The translations under genes were made by a program, and so were the position numbers. The notes beneath the pieces are model-generated. The model was not told the DNA's origin and did not search any database. It saw only the letters and a program-made list of their open reading frames with translations. This document shows, in pieces, positions 39,903 through 43,784 of a DNA stretch of 43,784 bases. Origin of the DNA: Deltaproteobacteria bacterium. Its GTDB lineage: Bacteria > Desulfobacterota > Syntrophia > Syntrophales > Smithellaceae. The stretch covers positions 1-43,784 of the forward strand of contig JAAYDW010000002.1 of NCBI GenBank assembly GCA_012729055.1, in the 5' to 3' direction. Each line of letters starts with the position of its first letter. Positions within the stretch are counted from its first letter, which is position 1.

Positions 39903-41139
39903 CGGCAAGCCGGCGATCCTCGTGGAGGTTCCCGGTTCGAAGAGTTTGACGCAGCGGGCGCTCGTCGCCGCCGCCCTGGCCCGGGGGCGGTCGGTGATCC
40001 GGCGGGCGCTGGTCGCGGAGGATACGCAATACCTGATGGACGGCCTGAAAATTCTGGGAGCGGACATCGAACCGGTTGCGGACGGTTTTGCCGTGACCGG
40101 CACCGGCGGCGCCGTCGCCGGCCGGAATTCGGAAATTTTTCTGGGTAACAACGGAACGGCGCTGCGCTTTCTCACCGCGCTGGTTTGCCTGGGGCGGGGC
40201 CGCTACGTGCTTGCCGGCTCGGAAAGGCTCAGTGAAAGGCCGGTGGGGCCGCTTGTTGCGGCGCTTCAGGACATGGGCGTGGCGATCACCTGCCGCGGCA
40301 ACTGTCCGCCCGTCGAAGTCGCGGCCAACGGCCTGAGGGGCGGCAGAATCACGCTTGGCGACATCGAGAGCTCGCAGTACGTTTCCGCGCTCCTCCTGTG
40401 CGGCCCCTACACCGCCAAGGGCATCGAGCTTACGCTCGCGGGGGGCATCGTCTCCACGCCATACATCGATTTGACCATCGGCGTCATGAGGGACTTCGGC
40501 GCGAGAATCACGCAAACCGGCCATCGCCATTTTATCGTCGGCACCGGGTCGATTTACACGGGCCGCGACTACGAGGTGGAAGGCGACGCCTCGAGCGCGT
40601 CCTATTTTTTTCTTGCGGCGGCGCTGACGAAAAAAACCATCCGCGTTTCCGGCGTCAACCGGCAAAGCGCGCAGGGCGACATCCGCCTTCTGCCTATTCT
40701 GGAAGAGATGGGCTGCCGGGTGACCGGCGGCGACAACTGGGTGGAAGTCGCGCGGGAAGGAGAACTGGCTGCAGGCGACATGACGTTCGACATGGGCGAT
40801 CTGCCGGACATGGTGCCGACGGTCGGCGTGCTGGCGGCCTACCGCCCCGGGCAGACCACGATCACCAATGTCGCGCATCTGCGAATCAAGGAAAGCAACC
40901 GTCTGGCGGCGATGGCTGCCGAGCTGGGCCGGATCGGCATCCGGGCCCGGGAAAGCGCGGACGGCCTGGTGATTGAAGGCGGCCGTCCCGGAGGCGCAGC
41001 CATCGAAACCTACAACGATCACCGGATTGCCATGAGCTTTGCCGTGGCGGGACTGGTCACGCCGCAAATTGCCGTTGCGGACAAAAAGTGCGTGGACAAG
41101 TCCTTTCCCGGTTTCTGGCGGGAGCTTGCCAAACTATGA
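39889..41139 (+). CDS. aroA: 5-enolpyruvylshikimate-3-phosphate (EPSP) synthase
   Basis: 416 residues from TTG 39889, which overlaps aroDE by 14 bases; GGAAAGGTTGGAG lies upstream and no ATG is available before the conserved PGSKSLTQRALVAAALARG. It adds phosphoenolpyruvate to shikimate 3-phosphate. Motifs: FLGNNGTALRFLTALVCLG, LSERPVGPLVAAL, SSQYVSALLLCG, SSASYFFLAAAL, MGDLPDMVPTVGVLAAY, RIKESNRLAAMA and YNDHRIAMSFAVAGL. The phosphoenolpyruvate loop reads GNNGTALRF rather than the E. coli GNAGTAMRP, so the residue matching Pro101 is Phe. The stop overlaps the aroK start. Confidence 0.95.
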   Translation: MTTVSGKPAILVEVPGSKSLTQRALVAAALARGRSVIRRALVAEDTQYLMDGLKILGADIEPVADGFAVTGTGGAVAGRNSEIFLGNNGTALRFLTALVCLGRGRYVLAGSERLSERPVGPLVAALQDMGVAITCRGNCPPVEVAANGLRGGRITLGDIESSQYVSALLLCGPYTAKGIELTLAGGIVSTPYIDLTIGVMRDFGARITQTGHRHFIVGTGSIYTGRDYEVEGDASSASYFFLAAALTKKTIRVSGVNRQSAQGDIRLLPILEEMGCRVTGGDNWVEVAREGELAAGDMTFDMGDLPDMVPTVGVLAAYRPGQTTITNVAHLRIKESNRLAAMAAELGRIGIRARESADGLVIEGGRPGGAAIETYNDHRIAMSFAVAGLVTPQIAVADKKCVDKSFPGFWRELAKL

Positions 41140-41702
41140 AAATTTTCCTCATCGGCTACCGCGCAAGCGGCAAGACCACGGTCGGAAAACTTCTGGCGCA
41201 AAAGCTCGGCCTTCCGTTTGCGGACACGGATCTTCTCAGTGAGAAGAAGGCGGGCATGACGATCAAAGACTTCGTGGCCGGCCGGGGGTGGGAGGCGTTC
41301 CGCCGTCTGGAGGCGGAAGCGGTGGCGTCGCTTTGCAACGCTCCGCCGGCCGTTGTCGCCACCGGCGGCGGCGTCGTGATGGCCGGGGAAAACCTCCTTC
41401 TTCTGAAAAGCATGGGGCCTCTGGTTTATCTGCAAACGCCGCTTGCGGATCTTCTGGCCCGGCTGAAGCGCGACGCAAGCGGGCCGCAGGTCCGGCCGCC
41501 GTTCACGGCGGAAGACCTGGACGTGCAAACGAAGGCGGTGTTGGCCCGGCGCCTTCCCGTCTACGAGGCGGCCGCCGATTTTACGGTGGACACAAACGGC
41601 AAAAGTGTTGTACGGGTCGCAGACGAAATCTACGGGCGGCTGCTCGAGGCGGGCATCGTCGCCGGCATGGCCAAAACAAAAAAACGGAAAAATTCAATCT
41701 GA
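41136..41702 (+). CDS. aroK: shikimate kinase
   Basis: 188 residues from ATG 41136, overlapping aroA through ATGA; the frame is open upstream only within aroA. It phosphorylates shikimate with ATP. P-loop GYRASGKTTVGKLLA at residues 7-21, substrate residues in FADTDLLSEKKAGMTIKDFV and GRGWEAFRRLEAEAV, TGGGVVMAGENLLLL, and the lid with RPPFTAEDLDVQTKAVLARRLPVYE. A short Lys-rich extension ends the chain (AKTKKRKNSI), slightly longer than the E. coli enzyme. Order in the operon is out of pathway sequence (aroA before aroK). Confidence 0.95.
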   Translation: MKIFLIGYRASGKTTVGKLLAQKLGLPFADTDLLSEKKAGMTIKDFVAGRGWEAFRRLEAEAVASLCNAPPAVVATGGGVVMAGENLLLLKSMGPLVYLQTPLADLLARLKRDASGPQVRPPFTAEDLDVQTKAVLARRLPVYEAAADFTVDTNGKSVVRVADEIYGRLLEAGIVAGMAKTKKRKNSI

Positions 41703-41713
41703 CGGGAGAGGGT

Positions 41714-42787
41714 ATGGCGGGAAATACTTTTGGTTCGGTATTTTGCGTGACGACCTGGGGAGAGTCGCACGGCGCCGCGCTGGGCGCCGTGATCGACGGC
41801 TGTCCGGCGGGCCTGGCGCTCGGGGAAAGCGATATTCAGCAGGCGCTGGATCGCCGCAAACCCGGCCTCACGCCGGGCGCGACGCCGCGGGCGGAAGAAG
41901 ACCGGGTGGAAATTCTTTCCGGTGTCTTTGAGGGAAGAACCACCGGTACGCCGATCTCATTGCTGCTCTGCAACGCCGATCAGCGGCCGTCCGCCTACGA
42001 GGAGCTCCGGGACGTTTTCCGTCCCGGCCACGGCGACTACACCTACTTCAAAAAATACGGCCTGCGCGACTGGCGCGGCGGCGGCCGCGCATCGGGGCGC
42101 GAAACGGCGGCCCGTGTGGCGGCGGGGGCTGTGGCCGCCAAAGTGCTGGCTGCGGCGGAAATCGAGGTGCTGGCCTACACGAAAGCTATCGGCGGCATCT
42201 GGGCCGATCCGGAGGCGGCAGTAGCTGGAATCACGAAACAAAGCATTTACGCTTCTGCCCTCTACTGCCCCGACGCGCGCGCCGCGGCCGCGATGGAAGA
42301 GCGCCTGGCGCAGGCGCGCCGGGAGGGAGACACGCTGGGCGGCGTGGTGGAAATTCTGGCGCGCGGCTGTCCCGCGGGTCTGGGCGAGCCGGTATTCGAC
42401 AAACTCGATGCGTCCCTGGCGGCGGCGCTCATGAGCATCGGCACGGTGAAGGCGGTGGAAATCGGCGACGGCGCGGCGGTTGCCGCCAAAAAAGGCTCGG
42501 AGGTCAATGATCCGATGACCGAAGCGGGGTTTGAAAAAAATTCCGCCGGCGGCATTCTGGCCGGCATCAGCACGGGACAGGACATCGTGCTTCGGGCCTA
42601 CTGCAAACCGATTCCCTCTTTGTCTCTGCCGCAAAAAACCGTGGACAGCTCAGGCCGCCCGCGAACGATTACCGTTGCCGGCCGGCACGACAGCTGCGTT
42701 TTGCCCCGGATTGTGCCGGTGTGCGAAGCGATGGTGTGTCTGGCGCTGGCCGACTTCCGGCTCCGGCAAAAGGCGGTGCGTTTATGA
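41714..42787 (+). CDS. aroC: chorismate synthase
   Basis: 357 residues from ATG 41714, preceded by GGGAGAGGGT and 11 bases after aroK. Forms chorismate from EPSP using reduced FMN. Motifs: GNTFGSVFCVTTWGESHGAALG, VIDGCPAGLAL, RRKPGLTPGATPRAEEDRVEILSG, FEGRTTGTPISLL, RPGHGDYTYFKKYGLRDWRGGGRASGRETAARVAAG, and the C-terminal VNDPMTEAGFEKNSAGGILAGISTGQ, HDSCVLPRIVPVCEAMV. Everything expected for the monofunctional bacterial enzyme is present. The stop overlaps the tyrA start by four bases. Confidence 0.96.
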   Translation: MAGNTFGSVFCVTTWGESHGAALGAVIDGCPAGLALGESDIQQALDRRKPGLTPGATPRAEEDRVEILSGVFEGRTTGTPISLLLCNADQRPSAYEELRDVFRPGHGDYTYFKKYGLRDWRGGGRASGRETAARVAAGAVAAKVLAAAEIEVLAYTKAIGGIWADPEAAVAGITKQSIYASALYCPDARAAAAMEERLAQARREGDTLGGVVEILARGCPAGLGEPVFDKLDASLAAALMSIGTVKAVEIGDGAAVAAKKGSEVNDPMTEAGFEKNSAGGILAGISTGQDIVLRAYCKPIPSLSLPQKTVDSSGRPRTITVAGRHDSCVLPRIVPVCEAMVCLALADFRLRQKAVRL

Positions 42788-43569
42788 CGGAGCCTTCCGT
42801 GGGCATCATCGGGGGAACCAACGGCATGGGGCGCTGGCTGGCCGAACTGCTTGCCGCCCGCGGCTGCCGCGTCTCTGTGACCGGCCGGAAAACCGCCGTG
42901 ACGGCGGCCGACGCGGCCCGCAGCTGCGATGTGGTGGTCGTGGCCGTGCCGATTGCGGCGACTTCCGACGTCATCGCCCAGGTCGGGCCGCTTCTGCAAA
43001 GCTCTCAGGCGCTCATGGATCTCACCTCGCTCAAGGAAGAACCGGTGGCCCTCATGCTGTCTTCTTCGCCAGCCGAGGTGGTGGGCTGCCATCCTCTGTT
43101 CGGACCGCAGGCGGCGGATCCGGCGGAGCACAGCATAGTTTTATGCCGCGGCCGGGGAGAAACCTGGTATGCATGGATGAAGGCGGTCTTTGAACAGGCC
43201 GGTTACACCGTCCTTGAAAAAACGCCGGCCGAGCACGACCGGGTGATGGCCGTGGTGCAGGCCTTAAGCCACCTCAATACGATTGCGCTCGGCATGGCCG
43301 TCGCCGCCGCGGGTTTTTCCGCCGCCCAGCTCGAGCCGTTTGCCACGCCGGTCTTTAAGACCAAGATGGAGCTGGTGAAAAAAGTCTTCACCGAAAGCCC
43401 GGAGCTTTACGCCGATATCATTGCCGGAAATCCGAACCGCCGGGAAGTGTTCGCCGTTTATGAAAACGTCCTGCGGACCCTTTCCGAACCGGTTGGATCA
43501 GGCGACGGCAAAAAGCTCAAACACGCCATGGAAACCGCCGCGGAAAAACTCTTTGCTCCAAAGCCCTGA
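42784..43569 (+). CDS. tyrA: prephenate dehydrogenase
   Basis: 261 residues from ATG 42784, in an ATGA overlap with aroC. It oxidises prephenate to 4-hydroxyphenylpyruvate with NAD. Nucleotide site VGIIGGTNGMGRWLAELLAARGC at the N-terminus, then VAVPIAATSDVI, MDLTSLKEEPV, the catalytic-site GCHPLFGPQAADP, and QALSHLNTIALGMAVAA in the helical dimerisation domain. No ACT or chorismate mutase domain is fused to it; chorismate mutase activity is provided by PheA. It is shorter than most TyrA proteins. Last gene of the operon. Confidence 0.9.
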   Translation: MTEPSVGIIGGTNGMGRWLAELLAARGCRVSVTGRKTAVTAADAARSCDVVVVAVPIAATSDVIAQVGPLLQSSQALMDLTSLKEEPVALMLSSSPAEVVGCHPLFGPQAADPAEHSIVLCRGRGETWYAWMKAVFEQAGYTVLEKTPAEHDRVMAVVQALSHLNTIALGMAVAAAGFSAAQLEPFATPVFKTKMELVKKVFTESPELYADIIAGNPNRREVFAVYENVLRTLSEPVGSGDGKKLKHAMETAAEKLFAPKP

Positions 43570-43609
43570 AGGCCGCGACGCTTTACCGATCCTTGCCCCC
43601 ATCAATCGG

Positions 43610-43628
43610 CGGCCGGTCCAACCGGCCG
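43610..43628. promoter_or_regulatory. GC-rich hairpin after tyrA
   Basis: CGGCCGGT (43610-43617) pairs with ACCGGCCG (43621-43628) around a three-base loop, 41 bases after the tyrA stop. There is no T-run, so it may stabilise the operon mRNA 3' end or help Rho-independent pausing. A short TTACC/GGTAA stem with T7 follows at 43729-43752. Confidence 0.45.
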
Positions 43629-43662
43629 GCGTCAGTCACCCGGCGCCCGGGCCATCCGCCTA

Positions 43663-43734
43663 TTGCCTCATTAATAAATGTTACCGAGTGAAGGGCGAGG
43701 ATGTTGAAGGTTGCCTCATAAAAGATGTTACCGA
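43663..43734. repeat. two direct repeats, TTGCCTCAT-N5/6-ATGTTACCGA
   Basis: Copy 1 is 43663-43687 and copy 2 is 43711-43734, start to start 48 bases. They share TTGCCTCAT and ATGTTACCGA with five or six AT-rich bases between. The surrounding DNA is AT-richer than the operon. Repeats near the end of an IS21-like element are one possibility; the window ends before an IS could be seen. Confidence 0.5.
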
Positions 43735-43784
43735 AGTTGGGTAATTTTTTTAAGCTTCATCTCCATGATGGTTTTTAGCTCAAA

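Noticed and set aside
1-43784. CRISPR arrays, rRNA or tRNA genes, prophage
   Set aside because: No regularly spaced repeats, no conserved rRNA stretches and no cloverleaf with the TTCGAnTC signature were noticed on either strand.

Overview
The window reads as chromosomal DNA of a GC-rich anaerobic deltaproteobacterium, most like the Syntrophales (Syntrophus/Smithella relatives). Support: three separate acyl-CoA synthetases, an edge gene for a Cys-rich Fe-S protein, a cytoplasmic molybdopterin oxidoreductase, a sigma-54 activator, and roadblock/LC7 signalling proteins. The taxonomic call is inference from gene content. I saw no rRNA, tRNA or CRISPR array.

Layout. 1-3971: a truncated Fe-S protein gene (minus) divergent from a long-chain acyl-CoA synthetase, then two small envelope proteins. 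4498-9207: a compact plus-strand cluster with a receiver-PATAN-roadblock protein whose phospho-acceptor Asp is Glu, two V4R-like proteins, a stand-alone roadblock protein, a class V aminotransferase/cysteine desulfurase homologue, a 98-aa orphan, and another roadblock-like protein. No GTPase gene is present in the window. I regard this as a candidate undescribed signalling module. 9658-13181: a second acyl-CoA synthetase and an MBL-fold protein with an unusual kinase-like tail. 13219-18511 (minus): BetT-type transporter with a porin, a lipoprotein, a LysM protein and a YpfJ-type metallopeptidase. 18715-21868 (minus): a TPR-CHAT protease lipoprotein and two small proteins. 22268-26258: a third acyl-CoA synthetase divergent from a sigma-54 activator; the intergenic region holds a near-consensus -24/-12 promoter pointing at the synthetase, plus inverted repeats placed like an upstream activating site. 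26274-30850 (minus): membrane protein, molybdopterin oxidoreductase with its own MarR regulator and operator, and a PfkB-family sugar kinase.

30940-32566: a TPP riboswitch followed by an intrinsic terminator controls thiM-thiE. 32594-34723 (minus): a large probable HEAT-repeat protein.

34878-43569 is the most striking region. A consensus promoter is followed by an unannotated 31-residue leader peptide whose core is FFGYWFYY, then two intrinsic terminators built from four copies of CCATGG and a competing antiterminator pairing. After these come eight tightly coupled genes: DAHP synthase, aroB, pheA, a fused aroD-aroE, aroA, aroK, aroC and tyrA. Together they encode all seven steps to chorismate plus the Phe and Tyr branch enzymes. 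The arrangement predicts transcription attenuation sensing Phe, Tyr and Trp together. The window ends in AT-richer DNA with two 24-25 bp direct repeats, possibly the edge of a mobile element.
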